Below the pieces are notes generated by a model. The model worked only from the letters and a program-made list of their open reading frames with translations. It ran no database searches and was not told the DNA's origin. This document shows, in pieces, positions 54,114 to 64,000 of a DNA stretch of 64,000 nt (positions are counted from its first letter, which is position 1; the number at the start of each line of letters is the position of its first letter). Where the stretch lies: the NCBI RefSeq assembly GCF_000738675.1, contig NZ_JPUX01000001.1:2604001-2668000 (forward strand), given 5' to 3'. This DNA is from Serratia nematodiphila DZ0503SBS1. Lineage in GTDB: Bacteria; Pseudomonadota; Gammaproteobacteria; Enterobacterales; Enterobacteriaceae. Position numbers and translations under genes: made by a program.

Positions 54114-55274
54114 TTAAAGCTTGGCCGGTGCGGCAGGTGGCATGTCGCTGGCGTGTTTTTGTACGTATTGCGTCAGCACGCGCAGCTGTTCCTGCGTCAG
54201 CGAGGTGCGTGGCGCCATGCCTTTGATGACGCCGATCCATTGGTTGGCGTTGAAGCGATCGAGCGCGGTCAGCCCGTGGCAGCCGGTACAGTTGGCCGAC
54301 ATCATGTCCGCGGCGTAGCGCCAGATTTTTTGCTGATCGTCAATCAACTGCTTGCGCGGCAGCCACACCTGCAGAGAAACCTGATGCCAGACCAGGCCGG
54401 TTTCCGCATCGGTCTGGGTGGCGGCGGTCTTCAGCTGTTGGCGTGCTTCCTCACCCAGCAGCACGCTGAGGATGCGTTTGCCCTGCGCGGCGTAGAACAC
54501 TTCGCTGACCCCGTCCTGCTGCCAGCCACTGACGGTGGCCAGCACTTTGTCGCCATCCTGCTTGACCACCTGCACTTCGGTGGACGGCATCAGGTTGCCG
54601 GCGTTATGGCTGTCGTTGGCGCCGAGGAAGAACGGCTCGGTGGCGATGGTGTAGAGGGTGGTGGCGTCCGGTGCGGTCAACGCCGCGGCCTTCGCCAGCT
54701 CGGCGGCGCCGGCCTGGGTTTCGCCGCTCATGTCCGGCAGGATATGCGCCACGCCCTTGTGGCAATCGATGCAGGTTTCGCCCTGTTTGATCGCCACCGG
54801 GTGCTGCAGGCGCGCCTCAGGGCGCTGGGCGGTGATGTCCATGGCGTCGTAGCTGTGGCAGGAGCGGCAGGTGGCCGAGTCGTTCTCTTTCAGCGTCTTC
54901 CAGACTGACTGCGCCATCGCCAGCTTGTGCGCTTCGTATTTCTCCGGCGTATCGATGGTGCCGACCATTTCGCCGTAAATGTCTTTCACCGCGCGGATCT
55001 TGGTCCACAGGTAGTCGATCGGCTGGTGCGGCACGTGGCAGTCGGCGCACTCGGCGCGGATGCCCTTGGTGTTCTGGAAGTGGACGCTGCCCTGATATTC
55101 GGCCAGCGGCTGTTGCATGGTGTGGCAGGAAACGCAGAAGGCGGTATCGCTGGTTTTATGGAAGACGGTGGCGGTCCCGGCCAACAGCGCTGCGCCGAGG
55201 ATAATCCCCAGCAGCAAAAGCCATAGCCATCCCCACCGACGCTTTTTTTCAAAGCCAGTCAGTTTTTTGCTCAT
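54114..55274 (-). CDS. torY: TorY/TorC-type pentahaem cytochrome c
   Basis: Membrane-anchored cytochrome of 386 residues. An N-terminal helix (about 14-38) is followed by five CxxCH motifs: CVSCH, CADCH, CRSCH, CIDCH and, in a separate C-terminal monohaem domain, CTGCH. That 4+1 layout is the NapC/NirT-type TorC family. It oxidises menaquinol and reduces the reductase encoded 12 bases downstream. The start at 55274 puts the anchor at the N-terminus. Confidence 0.92.
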   Translation of the reverse strand: MSKKLTGFEKKRRWGWLWLLLLGIILGAALLAGTATVFHKTSDTAFCVSCHTMQQPLAEYQGSVHFQNTKGIRAECADCHVPHQPIDYLWTKIRAVKDIYGEMVGTIDTPEKYEAHKLAMAQSVWKTLKENDSATCRSCHSYDAMDITAQRPEARLQHPVAIKQGETCIDCHKGVAHILPDMSGETQAGAAELAKAAALTAPDATTLYTIATEPFFLGANDSHNAGNLMPSTEVQVVKQDGDKVLATVSGWQQDGVSEVFYAAQGKRILSVLLGEEARQQLKTAATQTDAETGLVWHQVSLQVWLPRKQLIDDQQKIWRYAADMMSANCTGCHGLTALDRFNANQWIGVIKGMAPRTSLTQEQLRVLTQYVQKHASDMPPAAPAKL

Positions 55275-55380
55275 GGTAAACCCGCTTATAATTATGAATT
55301 TAAAATAAAATCTTGCCAAAAGGCCGCCGACCGGAGGTCAGAATGCCACGTCGATTGCAGGGGTAATGATAGAAGAGGGT

Positions 55381-55396
55381 TAACCCCATAGGGTTA
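55381..55396. promoter_or_regulatory. Inverted repeat upstream of torYZ
   Basis: TAACCC-CATA-GGGTTA, perfect 6-bp arms, 107 bases before torY. The factor is unknown; no consensus TorR box was recognised. Confidence 0.45.
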
Positions 55397-55507
55397 TCCG
55401 TAGTCAAAAAAATGGCGTATATCGCAAAAAATAGCGTTATATTCTAATTTATATAACGATAGGGCACTGCGGCAGGGGAAGCGAGCGCAGCACACGCTCG
55501 CATTGGA

Positions 55508-55930
55508 TCAGACCGCTGGCAGGTAGGCCAGGCCGCTCAGCCACAGGCGGATGGCGGTGCGGCTGGCTTCGAAATGGGGTTCCGGCAGGGCTTCAGGCGC
55601 GCACCAGCGCCACTCGGCGCATTTCTCGGGCTCTCTCAGCTCGGCGTCGCCGCCGGGGTGATCCACCTGCAGGCAGATTGACACCGTGTGTTTGCCTTCG
55701 GCGCGCCAGGTTTGCAGATTGTTGCTGACGCCAACGAAGCGCGGCGGGTCGATGAGCAACCCGGTCTCTTCGGCGATTTCGCGCTGGGCGCACTGCTCGA
55801 AGGTTTCACCGGCATCCAGATGCCCGCCGGGGATCGACCAAAAGGGCGCGTGGGAACCGCAGCGTTTGCCCAACAAAATCTCGCCTTGAGGGTTGACGAT
55901 GATCACCCCGACGCCCGTCACTACGTTCAT
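55508..55930 (-). CDS. Nudix hydrolase (nucleotide pyrophosphohydrolase)
   Basis: Protein of 140 residues. The complete Nudix box GGHLDAGETFEQCAQREIAEETGL holds the Mg-binding REIAEE core. It resembles the NUDT15/MutT-like group (GVGVIIVNPQGEILLGKR, then WSIPGGHLDAGE). It would hydrolyse a nucleoside diphosphate derivative; the substrate cannot be told from sequence. The start at 55930 gives MNVVTGVGVII. Confidence 0.87.
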   Translation of the reverse strand: MNVVTGVGVIIVNPQGEILLGKRCGSHAPFWSIPGGHLDAGETFEQCAQREIAEETGLLIDPPRFVGVSNNLQTWRAEGKHTVSICLQVDHPGGDAELREPEKCAEWRWCAPEALPEPHFEASRTAIRLWLSGLAYLPAV

Positions 55931-56078
55931 GCTTTTCTCCGTCAGCAAGGTTTCAGCACAGTATGTCATTTTGCCCCGGCGCTGGCCAATACGCCGGCAA
56001 AAGTGTGCGTAAGCTCAAAAATCTGCAATGGCGAAAGGGAGAAAGCTTGCTTTCGCCTTGCGCTGCTCACACACTCCT

Positions 56079-56090
56079 TGAAACGTTTCA
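56079..56090. promoter_or_regulatory. Cra (FruR) operator 1 of fruBKA
   Basis: TGAAACGTTTCA, the perfect symmetrical Cra consensus. Confidence 0.9.
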
Positions 56091-56144
56091 GCGTTGTCCG
56101 GCCGCTTGTAGCGAACGGATAACGCTCCTTTTTCTCAATGAAGC

Positions 56145-56156
56145 TGAAACGATTCA
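56145..56156. promoter_or_regulatory. Cra (FruR) operator 2 of fruBKA
   Basis: GCTGAAACGATTCAA contains the canonical TGAAACGATTCA, 66 bases from operator 1 and 21 bases before fruB. Confidence 0.9.
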
Positions 56157-56177
56157 ATTCAGCAGGAGAGGAGAATC

Positions 56178-57311
56178 ATGTTCCAGTTGTCACCGCAAGA
56201 CATTCATCTGGGCGCCGTTGCCGACGGTAAGCAAGAGGCCATCCGCCTGGTGGCCGCCGCCCTGACCGAAGCCGGCTGCGTCAGCGCCGGTTACGTGGAC
56301 GGCATGCTGCAGCGCGAACTGCAGACGTCCACCTATCTGGGTAACGGCATCGCCATTCCGCACGGCACCACCGATACCCGCGATCTGGTGTTGAAAACCG
56401 GCGTGCAGGTGTTCCAGTTCCCGCAGGGCATTGCGTGGGGCGAAGGCCAGACCGCCTATGTGGCGATCGGCATCGCCGCCCGCTCCGACGAGCATTTGGC
56501 GCTGCTGCGCCAGCTCACCCACGTGCTGAGCGATGACAGCGTGGCGGAGCGGCTGGCGCAAACCACCTCTGCGGAGGAACTGCGCAGCCTGCTGATGGGC
56601 GAACAACAGAGCGCCGAATTCCAGTTCGACGTTTCGCTGATTGCGCTCGACGTCGCCGCCGACAGCCTGATGACGCTGCAGGCGCTGAACGCCGGCCGGC
56701 TGCAAAAGGCCGGCGCGGTTAACGCGCAGTTCGTCAGTGATGTCATCACCCGCAAGCCGCTGAACCTGGGGCAGGGCATCTGGCTGAGCGACAGCGTCGA
56801 AGGCAACCTGGCCAGCGCGGCCACCGTCAGCCGCCCGGCGCAGGCTTTCGCGGAAGACGGCGAGCCGGTGGCGCTGCTGCTGACGGTGTCGGTCGCCGAC
56901 GCGCAGCCGCTGGCGGTGCTCAACTACCTCAGCGATCTGCTGCTGGCCAATAAAGCTGAACGGTTGCTGAAGGCGGATGCCGCCGGCGTGCTGGCGCTGC
57001 TGACCAGCGAAGTGGCTGAGGAGAGCAGCGTGCTGAGCGCCGAGTTCGTGATCCGCAACGAGCACGGTCTGCACGCGCGGCCGGGCACGGCGTTGGTCAA
57101 CGTGATCAAAAATTTCAACAGTGACATCACCGTCACCAACCTGGACGGCAGCGGCAAGCCGGCCAACGGGCGCAGCCTGATGAAGGTGGTGGCGCTGGGC
57201 GTGAAGAAAGGGCATCACCTGCGCTTTACCGCCAATGGAGAAGATGCTGAAGCCGCGCTGAAGGCGATTGGCGAAGCGATTAATGAAGGACTGGGCGAGG
57301 GCGCAGCATGA
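56178..57311 (+). CDS. fruB: FruB, fructose PTS diphosphoryl transfer protein
   Basis: Protein of 377 residues: an EIIA-Fru domain with phospho-His H62 in IAIPHGT, a middle linker domain, and a C-terminal HPr-like (FPr) domain with His in EHGLHARPG near residue 298. It passes phosphate from EI to FruA. It starts after AGGAGAGGAG and overlaps fruK by ATGA. Repressed by Cra until fructose-1-phosphate accumulates. Confidence 0.96.
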   Translation: MFQLSPQDIHLGAVADGKQEAIRLVAAALTEAGCVSAGYVDGMLQRELQTSTYLGNGIAIPHGTTDTRDLVLKTGVQVFQFPQGIAWGEGQTAYVAIGIAARSDEHLALLRQLTHVLSDDSVAERLAQTTSAEELRSLLMGEQQSAEFQFDVSLIALDVAADSLMTLQALNAGRLQKAGAVNAQFVSDVITRKPLNLGQGIWLSDSVEGNLASAATVSRPAQAFAEDGEPVALLLTVSVADAQPLAVLNYLSDLLLANKAERLLKADAAGVLALLTSEVAEESSVLSAEFVIRNEHGLHARPGTALVNVIKNFNSDITVTNLDGSGKPANGRSLMKVVALGVKKGHHLRFTANGEDAEAALKAIGEAINEGLGEGAA

Positions 57312-58249
57312 GCAGAAGAGTAGCAACGATCACCCTGAACCCGGCGTACGATCTGGTGGGGTTCTGCCCGCAGATCGAACGCGGGGAAGTCAACCGGGTA
57401 AAAACCGCCGGCCTGCACGCCGCCGGTAAGGGCATCAACGTCGCCAAAGTGTTGAAGGATTTGGGCATCGACGTCACCGTCGGCGGCTTCCTGGGCAAAG
57501 ACAATCAGGACGGTTTCCAGCTGCTGTTCAGCGATCTGGGGATCGCCAACCGTTTTCAGGTGGTGCCGGGGCGCACCCGCATCAACGTCAAGCTGACGGA
57601 AAAAGACGGCGAAGTGACCGATTTCAACTTCTCCGGCTTCGAAGTGACGCCGCAGGACTGGGATCGCTTCGTCAGCGACTCGCTGAGCTGGCTAGGCCAG
57701 TTTGACATGGTGGCGGTGAGCGGCAGCCTGCCGGCCGGCGTCGATCCTGACGCATTTACCGACTGGATGACCCAGCTGCGCGCCAAGTGCCCGTGCATCA
57801 TTTTCGACAGCAGCCGCGAAGCGCTGGTCGCCGGGCTGAAGGCCTCGCCGTGGTTGGTCAAACCGAACCGCCGCGAGCTGGAAATCTGGGCCGGCCGCCC
57901 GCTGCCGGCGCTGGCGGACGTGGTTGAGGCCGCGCATGCGCTGCGCGAGCAGGGCATCGCCCACGTGGTGATCTCCCTCGGTGCGGAAGGCGCGCTGTGG
58001 GTTAACGCGTCCGGCGCCTGGATCGCCAAACCGCCGTCCTGTGAGGTGGTCAGCACCGTGGGCGCCGGCGATTCGATGGTCGGCGGCCTGATTTATGGCC
58101 TGCTGATGCGCGAATCCAGCGAGCACACTCTGCGTCTGGCCACGGCGGTAGCGGCGCTGGCGGTCAGCCAGAGCAACGTCGGCGTGACCGATCGTCCCCA
58201 GTTGGCCGCGATGATGGCGCGCGTCGATCTGAAACCTTTCAATCAATAG
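57308..58249 (+). CDS. fruK: FruK, 1-phosphofructokinase
   Basis: PfkB-family kinase of 313 residues making fructose-1,6-bisphosphate. Signature 1 [14 protein letters not shown]; signature 2 [14 protein letters not shown] with the catalytic Asp. Coupled to fruB at its start; fruA begins 11 bases after its stop. Confidence 0.96.
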   Translation: MSRRVATITLNPAYDLVGFCPQIERGEVNRVKTAGLHAAGKGINVAKVLKDLGIDVTVGGFLGKDNQDGFQLLFSDLGIANRFQVVPGRTRINVKLTEKDGEVTDFNFSGFEVTPQDWDRFVSDSLSWLGQFDMVAVSGSLPAGVDPDAFTDWMTQLRAKCPCIIFDSSREALVAGLKASPWLVKPNRRELEIWAGRPLPALADVVEAAHALREQGIAHVVISLGAEGALWVNASGAWIAKPPSCEVVSTVGAGDSMVGGLIYGLLMRESSEHTLRLATAVAALAVSQSNVGVTDRPQLAAMMARVDLKPFNQ

Positions 58250-58260
58250 CAGGAGGCAGA

Positions 58261-59946
58261 ATGAAAACGCTGCTGATGGTAGACAGTTCGCTGGGGCAGG
58301 CCCGTGGCCACCTGGCGAAACGCATGCTGGAGGCCGCCGCGGCCAAAACCGGCCTGACGCTGGTCGAGTCGCTGCAGGACGCCGAACTGGTGGCGGTGGC
58401 GGGGCAGGCTGCCCCTGCTGACGCCGGGCTGAACGGCAAATTGGTGTATGTGGGCGAGGTAGAACAGGCGGTGCGTGAACCGGACGCGTTTCTGGCGCGC
58501 GCCCAGGCCGAAGCTGAAACCTATCAGGCGCCGCAGGCGGCGGCTGCGGTGAAAGCCGGTGGGCAAAAACGCATCGTGGCGATCACCGCTTGCCCGACCG
58601 GCGTGGCGCACACCTTTATGGCGGCCGAAGCCATTGAAAGCGAAGCGAAGAAGCGCGGCTGGTGGGTGAAGGTGGAAACGCGCGGTTCCGTCGGCGCCGG
58701 CAACGCCATTACCCCGGAAGAAGTGGCGGCGGCGGATCTGGTGATCGTCGCGGCGGACATCGAAGTGGATCTGGACAAATTTGCCGGCAAACCGATGTAC
58801 CGCACCTCGACGGGCCTGGCGCTGAAGAAAACCGCCCAGGAACTGGACAAGGCGCAGGCCGAGGCGGAAGTGTTCCAGCCGCAGCAGCGCGGCAACGCGG
58901 CGCCGGCGGCGAAAAAGAAAGAGGGCAACGGCCCGTATCGTCACCTGCTGACCGGCGTGTCCTACATGCTGCCGATGGTGGTGGCGGGCGGGTTGTGCAT
59001 CGCGCTGTCGTTCGTGTTCGGCATCAAGGCGTTTGAAGTCAAAGGCACCCTGGCGGCGGCGCTGATGCAGATCGGCGGCGGCTCCGCCTTCGCGCTGATG
59101 GTGCCGGTATTGGCCGGTTTCATCGCCTTTTCCATCGCGGATCGTCCGGGCCTGACGCCGGGCCTGATCGGCGGCATGCTGGCGGTGAGCACCGGCGCCG
59201 GGTTCCTCGGCGGCATCATCGCCGGTTTCCTGGCGGGTTACGTCGCCAAGGCGATCAGCAGCAAACTGCATCTGCCGCAGAGTATGGAAGCGCTGAAGCC
59301 TATCTTGATCATTCCGCTGGTGGCCAGCCTGATCACCGGTCTCATCATGATTTACGTGGTCGGCACGCCGGTAGCGAAAATCATGGAAGGCCTGACCCAT
59401 TGGCTGCAATCGCTGGGCACCGCCAACGCCGTACTGCTGGGGGCGATCCTCGGTGGCATGATGTGCACCGACATGGGGGGGCCGGTGAACAAAGCGGCCT
59501 ACGCCTTCGGCGTGGCGCTGCTCAGCTCCTCGGTGTATGCGCCGATGGCAGCCATCATGGCCGCCGGTATGGTGCCGCCGCTGGCGATGGGTCTGGCGAC
59601 GCTGCTGGCGCGCCGCAAGTTCCCGAAATCCGAACAGGAAGGCGGCAAGGCGGCGTTGGTGCTGGGGCTGTGCTTCATCACCGAAGGGGCGATTCCGTTC
59701 GCCGCCCGTGACCCGATGCGCGTGCTGCCGTGCTGCATCGCCGGCGGGGCGCTGACCGGCGCACTGTCGATGGCGTTCGGCGCCAAGCTGATGGCGCCGC
59801 ACGGCGGGCTGTTCGTGCTGCTGATCCCGGGCGCGATTTCGCCGGTGCTGCTGTATCTGGTGGCGATCGCCGCCGGCACGCTGTTGGCCGGGGTGGCGTA
59901 CGCCCTGCTGAAACGTGCTGAAGTACCGGCGGCCAGCGTGGCGTAA
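58261..59946 (+). CDS. fruA: FruA, fructose PTS EIIB'BC permease
   Basis: Protein of 561 residues: a degenerate EIIB' (1-100), a functional EIIB with phospho-Cys in ACPTGVAHTFMAAEA, and an EIIC with about nine helices (GVSYMLPMVVAGG..., GGPVNKAAYAFG, ITEGAIPFAARDP). Imports fructose as fructose-1-phosphate. Last gene of fruBKA. Confidence 0.96.
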   Translation: MKTLLMVDSSLGQARGHLAKRMLEAAAAKTGLTLVESLQDAELVAVAGQAAPADAGLNGKLVYVGEVEQAVREPDAFLARAQAEAETYQAPQAAAAVKAGGQKRIVAITACPTGVAHTFMAAEAIESEAKKRGWWVKVETRGSVGAGNAITPEEVAAADLVIVAADIEVDLDKFAGKPMYRTSTGLALKKTAQELDKAQAEAEVFQPQQRGNAAPAAKKKEGNGPYRHLLTGVSYMLPMVVAGGLCIALSFVFGIKAFEVKGTLAAALMQIGGGSAFALMVPVLAGFIAFSIADRPGLTPGLIGGMLAVSTGAGFLGGIIAGFLAGYVAKAISSKLHLPQSMEALKPILIIPLVASLITGLIMIYVVGTPVAKIMEGLTHWLQSLGTANAVLLGAILGGMMCTDMGGPVNKAAYAFGVALLSSSVYAPMAAIMAAGMVPPLAMGLATLLARRKFPKSEQEGGKAALVLGLCFITEGAIPFAARDPMRVLPCCIAGGALTGALSMAFGAKLMAPHGGLFVLLIPGAISPVLLYLVAIAAGTLLAGVAYALLKRAEVPAASVA

Positions 59947-59961
59947 CGGCGAGCCAGCCAT

Positions 59962-59991
59962 AAAAAACCGGAGCCCAGGCTCCGGTTTTTT
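59962..59991. terminator. Bidirectional terminator between fruA and nfo
   Basis: AAAAAACCGGAGC / GCTCCGGTTTTTT. Confidence 0.92.
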
Positions 59992-60006
59992 CGTTTGGGC
60001 GCCGCG

Positions 60007-60846
60007 TTACTGCTGCGCCTTCAGCCAGGCGATCTCTTCGGCCCAGATATCCGGGTTTACCGTTTCCAGAATCAGCGGGATATTGTCGAAACGCGGATCG
60101 CGCATGATGTAGCTGAACACCGTTTTGCCGATGTTGCCTTCCCCCAGGCTGTGGTGGCGGTCGACGCGGCTGTTGAACTCGCTCTTGGCGTCGTTCAGGT
60201 GCATGCCGCGCAGGTAGTTGAAACCGACGATGTCACCGAGCTGTTTGAAGGTGTGTTCGCAGGTCTCTTCGGTACGCAGATCGTAACCGGCGGCGAAAGC
60301 GTGGCAGGTGTCGATGCAGACGCCGACGCGGCTTTTGTCTTCCACGCCGTCGATGATCGCCGCCAGGTGTTCGAATTTGAAGCCCAGGTTGCTGCCCTGG
60401 CCGGCGGTGTTTTCGATTACGGCCGTCACGCCGGCGGTTTTGTCCAGCGCGATATTGATCGATTCAGCGATGCGCGCCAGGCACTTGTCTTCATCGATTT
60501 GCAGCAGGTGGCTGCCGGGGTGGAAGTTCAGCAGCGTCAGCCCCAGCTGCTCGCAGCGCTGCAGCTCGTCGATGAACGCCTCGCGCGATTTTTCCAACGC
60601 CTCGGCCACCGGGTGCCCCAGGTTGATCAGGTAGCTGTCGTGCGGCAGGATCTGCCCCGGCCCGAAGCCGTACTGGGCGCAGGCGCTCTTGAACTTATCG
60701 ATCACGTCGGCGGCCAGCGGCGCGGCCTTCCATTGACGCTGATTTTTGGTGAACAGGGCGAACGCGGTCGCCTCCAATTCGTGCGCGCGGATAACCGCCT
60801 GATCCACGCCGCCTGACGCGCTGACATGTGCACCGACAAACTTCAT
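60007..60846 (-). CDS. nfo: Nfo, endonuclease IV
   Basis: AP endonuclease of 279 residues, a TIM barrel with three zinc ions. Metal ligands are in [35 protein letters not shown] and [12 protein letters not shown]. The second ATG (60846) is preferred because AGGAG is 7 bases from it but only 1 from the first. Confidence 0.95.
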   Translation of the reverse strand: MKFVGAHVSASGGVDQAVIRAHELEATAFALFTKNQRQWKAAPLAADVIDKFKSACAQYGFGPGQILPHDSYLINLGHPVAEALEKSREAFIDELQRCEQLGLTLLNFHPGSHLLQIDEDKCLARIAESINIALDKTAGVTAVIENTAGQGSNLGFKFEHLAAIIDGVEDKSRVGVCIDTCHAFAAGYDLRTEETCEHTFKQLGDIVGFNYLRGMHLNDAKSEFNSRVDRHHSLGEGNIGKTVFSYIMRDPRFDNIPLILETVNPDIWAEEIAWLKAQQ

Positions 60847-60911
60847 CTTCATTCTCCTGTGTTATCGGTGACATTATGGCATTGATGGCGGGCGGATTGA
60901 ATGGTGAAAAG

Positions 60912-60936
60912 CGGCGGCCCGCCGAAGCGGGCCGCC
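60912..60936 (-). terminator. Terminator of yeiH
   Basis: GGCGGCCCGC-TTCG-GCGGGCCGCC on the minus strand, followed by GCTTTTC. Confidence 0.8.
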
Positions 60937-60944
60937 GAGGGCGA

Positions 60945-62018
60945 TTACAGCAGGTGTTGCACCAGTTGGTTTATCGCGCTGCCGCCGACCAGCAGCCAGA
61001 GGAACAGCAGCGTGGCCAGCAGAATCGGTTTCATCCCGGCCTGGCGCACGGCGCTGATGTGGGTGGTCAACCCCAGCGCCGCCATCGCCATTGCCAGCAT
61101 CCAGGTGTCGGCGGTGATCAGATGGCGCACCAGCGTGGCCGGCAGCAGGTTGAAGGAGTTCAGCCCGGCGACGGCGATAAACAGCACGGCGAACCACGGC
61201 ATGGTGATGGCGGATTTTTCCGCCTTGCCTGCGCCGCCGCGGCTGATGTAGCCCGACAGCAGCAGCAGGAATGGTGCCAGCATCATCACGCGGATCATCT
61301 TGGCGATCACCGCCGCATTTTCGGCGTCCGGCCCGATGGCGTGCCCGGCGGCGACCACCTGAGCCACTTCGTGAATGGTGGAGCCGGCGTAGATGCCGAA
61401 GGTTTCCTGGCTGAACGGCAGCCACTGGAAGTGTTCATTCAACTGATACAGCCACGGGTAGGCGAAGATAGCCAGGGTGCCGAACACCACCACGGTCGAG
61501 ACCGCCACCGCCACTTTGCTGGAGTCGGCCTTCAGCACCGGTTCGGTGGCCATCACCGCCGCCGCGCCGCAAATGCTGCTGCCGGCGCCGATCAGCATCG
61601 CGGTTTGGCTGTCGATGCCGAACACTTTCTTGCCGAGCCAGCAGGCCAGCAGGAAGGTGGTGATCAGGGTCAGCGCGTCGATGATGATGCCGCTGGCGCC
61701 GACGTCGGCGATCTGCTGAAAGGTCAGCCGGAAGCCGTAAAGGATAATGCCCAGACGCAGCAGACGCTGTTTGGCCAGCTGCACGCCGCCGTGACAAACG
61801 GTTTGCCAGCGGGGGTACAGCGTGTTGCCCACCAGAATACCGAGCAGGATCGCCAGCGTCAGCGCCCCCAGGCCCAGCTCCGCCACCCAGGGAATGTCGC
61901 CGGCCCAGACGGCCAGCGCGGTGAGCGCGCCGGTCAGCGCCAGCCCCGGCACCAGCCGCGGCAGGCCAAACAGCGGAAAGCGTCGCTCGGGATAGGTGTG
62001 AGTGGTATCAGTCGCCAT
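60945..62018 (-). CDS. yeiH: YeiH, UPF0324 membrane protein
   Basis: Protein of 357 residues with about ten helices, the family of putative sulfate/sulfite-related exporters ([32 protein letters not shown]). In E. coli and relatives it is under YeiE control. The start at 62018 follows the conserved YeiH length; the longer frame is rejected. Confidence 0.92.
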   Translation of the reverse strand: MATDTTHTYPERRFPLFGLPRLVPGLALTGALTALAVWAGDIPWVAELGLGALTLAILLGILVGNTLYPRWQTVCHGGVQLAKQRLLRLGIILYGFRLTFQQIADVGASGIIIDALTLITTFLLACWLGKKVFGIDSQTAMLIGAGSSICGAAAVMATEPVLKADSSKVAVAVSTVVVFGTLAIFAYPWLYQLNEHFQWLPFSQETFGIYAGSTIHEVAQVVAAGHAIGPDAENAAVIAKMIRVMMLAPFLLLLSGYISRGGAGKAEKSAITMPWFAVLFIAVAGLNSFNLLPATLVRHLITADTWMLAMAMAALGLTTHISAVRQAGMKPILLATLLFLWLLVGGSAINQLVQHLL

Positions 62019-62210
62019 AAAAGTCAGTCCTTCAGTCTGTTTCTTGCTGCTAAGAGTACGTTTGGGCTGAATAAAAGAGAAATTGATTATATATTTATAA
62101 CCTATCTGAATAAGTGGTATGGGATCAAGCATTGGCATAACGCCGCATTGCGGCTAGGGTGTGGAGGAGCGGCGAGCCGCCGTCAACTTTCCAACTAACA
62201 GGAGCAGGCG

Positions 62211-62408
62211 ATGGATACCGACGATCAACGCAGAGAGCAGGTAGATCAGGAAGTGGGCCGCGCGGTGCGGCGGTTGATTGAAGAAAACAAGACGATCGAC
62301 CGCGAGCATCTCGTGGCGATGCTGCAATTGATACAGCGGGACGAAGCCGGCACGCCGCGCGAGGCGGCGCTGGCCGCGGCGGCGCAGCTGGTCGCCTTGG
62401 GCAAGTAG
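62211..62408 (+). CDS. Small hypothetical protein, possibly YmgB/AriR-like
   Basis: Protein of 65 residues, acidic and helical, starting MDTDDQRREQVDQEVGRAVR after ACAGGAGCAGG, with a ribosome site good enough to call it real. The layout (short acidic lead, VGRAVRRLIEENKTIDREHLV-type helix, terminal helix) recalls the YmgB/AriR biofilm/acid-resistance connectors, but the resemblance is weak. It lies between the divergent yeiH and yeiE, not a usual place for such a gene. Confidence 0.6.
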   Translation: MDTDDQRREQVDQEVGRAVRRLIEENKTIDREHLVAMLQLIQRDEAGTPREAALAAAAQLVALGK

Positions 62409-62515
62409 CGCGCCGAACTGGCCGCAAACGGGGTAGCCTGGCCGGGCTACCCACATCATGTTGACATTAATTTTGCGGTTCTCTGGCAGAACCCTTTTTC
62501 AATACCGGGACGGCT

Positions 62516-63382
62516 ATGCATATCACGTTGCGTCAACTGGAAGTCTTCACCGAAGTGCTGAAAAGCGGCTCGACCACTCAGGCCTCGGTGGTGCTGGCGC
62601 TGTCGCAGTCGGCGGTCAGCGCGGCGCTGGCGGATCTGGAGGGGCAACTGGGCGTGCAGCTGTTCGATCGCGTCGGCAAACGGCTGGTGATCAACGAACA
62701 CGGCCGGCTGCTGTATCCCAAGGCGCTGGCGCTGCTGGAGCAGGCGGGGGAGATCGAGCAGCTGTTTCGCCATGACGGGGGGGCGTTGCGCATCGCCGCC
62801 AGCAGCACCATCGGCAACTACATGCTGCCGGAGATGATCGCCCGTTACCGCCGGGACTTTCCGGCCACGCCGCTGGAGCTGAACGTTGGCAACAGCCAGG
62901 ACGTGATCGTGGCGGTGGCGGATTTCCGCGTCGATCTGGGGCTGATCGAAGGGCCTTGCCATATGCCGGAGCTGGTGACGCAGCCGTGGCTGGAGGACGA
63001 GCTGGTGGTGTTCGCTGCGCCGGATAACCCGCTGACCCGTCAACCGCCGACGCTGGAGGCGCTGGCGAATGCGCCGTGGATCCTGCGTGAGCGCGGTTCG
63101 GGCACTCGCGAGGTGCTGGATCATCTGCTGTTGGCGCACCTGCCGCACTTTCAGCTGGTGATGGAGCTCGGCAACTCGGAGGCGATCAAGCATGCGGTGC
63201 GGCACGGTATCGGCATCAGCTGCCTGTCCCGGCGGGTGGTGGCGGAGCAGCTGGCCAGCGGCGCGCTGGTGGAACTGCCGGTGCCGCTGCCGCCGCTGCG
63301 GCGCACCCTGTACCTGATCCGCCATCGGCAAAAGCACATTTCCAACGCCTTGCAGCGTTTTCTCAGCTATTGCGTGCTGTAA
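62516..63382 (+). CDS. yeiE: YeiE, LysR-type regulator
   Basis: LTTR of 288 residues: [23 protein letters not shown]...[17 protein letters not shown], then a periplasmic-binding-like effector domain ([35 protein letters not shown]). YeiE controls sulfite-responsive genes including yeiH in E. coli and Cronobacter. Divergent from yeiH with the small gene between them. Confidence 0.94.
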   Translation: MHITLRQLEVFTEVLKSGSTTQASVVLALSQSAVSAALADLEGQLGVQLFDRVGKRLVINEHGRLLYPKALALLEQAGEIEQLFRHDGGALRIAASSTIGNYMLPEMIARYRRDFPATPLELNVGNSQDVIVAVADFRVDLGLIEGPCHMPELVTQPWLEDELVVFAAPDNPLTRQPPTLEALANAPWILRERGSGTREVLDHLLLAHLPHFQLVMELGNSEAIKHAVRHGIGISCLSRRVVAEQLASGALVELPVPLPPLRRTLYLIRHRQKHISNALQRFLSYCVL

Positions 63383-63603
63383 TCGACAGCGCGTCACGTC
63401 TTCTATCGCCGCGCAGGCCAAAGAAAGCATAAAAACCTGCGCGCGCTCACATTAATGAGAGTAAGTAAGGCCATAAGGGGCGCGGCTAATAATTGCCTCT
63501 GAATTATGAAGCTATCTTATATCGGTGCAATGTTGCTAGTTCACCGGCGGGTATTTGTTACAATCCGCCCTCATTTTTCGAAGAGCAGATAGATAGGGAA
63601 CGA

Positions 63604-64000
63604 ATGGCTCAGCAGGATATAAAAACATCGGGGCAGCAAGCTCCCGGATTGCGCCGCGAGCTGAAAGCCCGGCATTTGACCATGATCGCCATCGGCGGCT
63701 CCATCGGCACCGGCCTGTTCGTCGCCTCGGGCGCCACGGTTTCTCAGGCAGGTCCCGGCGGGGCGCTGCTGTCTTACGCTCTGATCGGTTTGATGGTGTA
63801 CTTCCTGATGACCAGTCTGGGCGAACTGGCGGCCTTTATGCCGGTCTCCGGTTCATTCTCCACCTACGGCGCCAAATACGTGGAAGAAGGCTTCGGCTTC
63901 GCACTGGGATGGAACTACTGGTACAACTGGGCGGTGACCATCGCCGTTGACCTGGTGGCTTCGCAATTGGTGATGAGCTACTGGTTCCCGGACACGCCCG
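63604..64000 (+). CDS. lysP: LysP, lysine permease (3' end beyond window)
   Basis: First 132 codons of an APC-family permease: MAQQDIKTSGQQAPGLRREL, then HLTMIAIGGSIGTGLFVASG and the SLGELAAFMPVSGSFSTYGA block specific to LysP. AGGGAAC precedes the ATG. It follows yeiE as in E. coli. In E. coli LysP also senses lysine for CadC. Confidence 0.93.
   Translation, partial: MAQQDIKTSGQQAPGLRRELKARHLTMIAIGGSIGTGLFVASGATVSQAGPGGALLSYALIGLMVYFLMTSLGELAAFMPVSGSFSTYGAKYVEEGFGFALGWNYWYNWAVTIAVDLVASQLVMSYWFPDTP

Overview
The window looks like chromosome of an enterobacterium of the genus Serratia (S. marcescens group most likely). It is GC-rich and the housekeeping order follows the E. coli K-12 yej/yei neighbourhood: proL, yejM, yejL, yejK, rplY, radD, rsuA, bcr, yejG, yejFEBA, pdeN, mepS, lpxT, yeiR, yeiQ, efpL, yeiW, fruBKA, nfo, yeiH, yeiE, lysP. 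Serratia-type additions sit between these blocks. The genus is inferred from gene content and protein resemblance alone.

Layout. 1-1556: the 3' part of a subclass B3 metallo-beta-lactamase-like gene with an altered metal site, osmE, tRNA-Ser(UGA), tRNA-Thr(UGU). 1590-18319: a compact phage-derived locus holding a CI-like repressor, a Q-type antiterminator, a 112-bp four-copy tandem repeat in which every copy ends in an intrinsic terminator, a holin, an endolysin, and a complete lambda/HK97-like flexible-tail operon with two tail fibres. It closes with a convergent DinI-like gene under a LexA box. No integrase, terminase, portal or capsid gene is present. I read it as an F-type (flexible, non-contractile) tailocin controlled by a CI/Q switch. 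18411-25756: ttrRS and ttrBCA, tetrathionate respiration. 25760-26044: tRNA-Pro(GGG) with a duplicated 3' end. 26123-45238: core genes (lipid A/LpxC control, ribosome, DNA repair, the YejABEF peptide importer, c-di-GMP hydrolysis, murein hydrolase). 45557-50869: a pilin-like small protein, yeiQ/uxuA hexuronate genes, efpL, mtr. 51135-55930: yeiW, a TorYZ-type S-/N-oxide reductase pair, a Nudix hydrolase. 56178-59946: fructose PTS operon fruBKA behind two Cra sites. 60007-64000: nfo, yeiH, a small protein, yeiE and the start of lysP.

How it works together. The tailocin appears to be built as a safety switch. CI binds paired operators ahead of Q. Q would be needed to carry RNA polymerase through four consecutive terminators before the lysis genes, and then through further terminator-like hairpins inside the tail operon. 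The repressor lacks the Ser/Lys autocleavage dyad, so SOS induction probably runs through another factor; the LexA-controlled DinI-like gene at the far end is the obvious candidate. Two anaerobic respiratory systems (tetrathionate and TorYZ), with an FNR-like site at ttr, suggest a gut- or soil-adapted facultative anaerobe.
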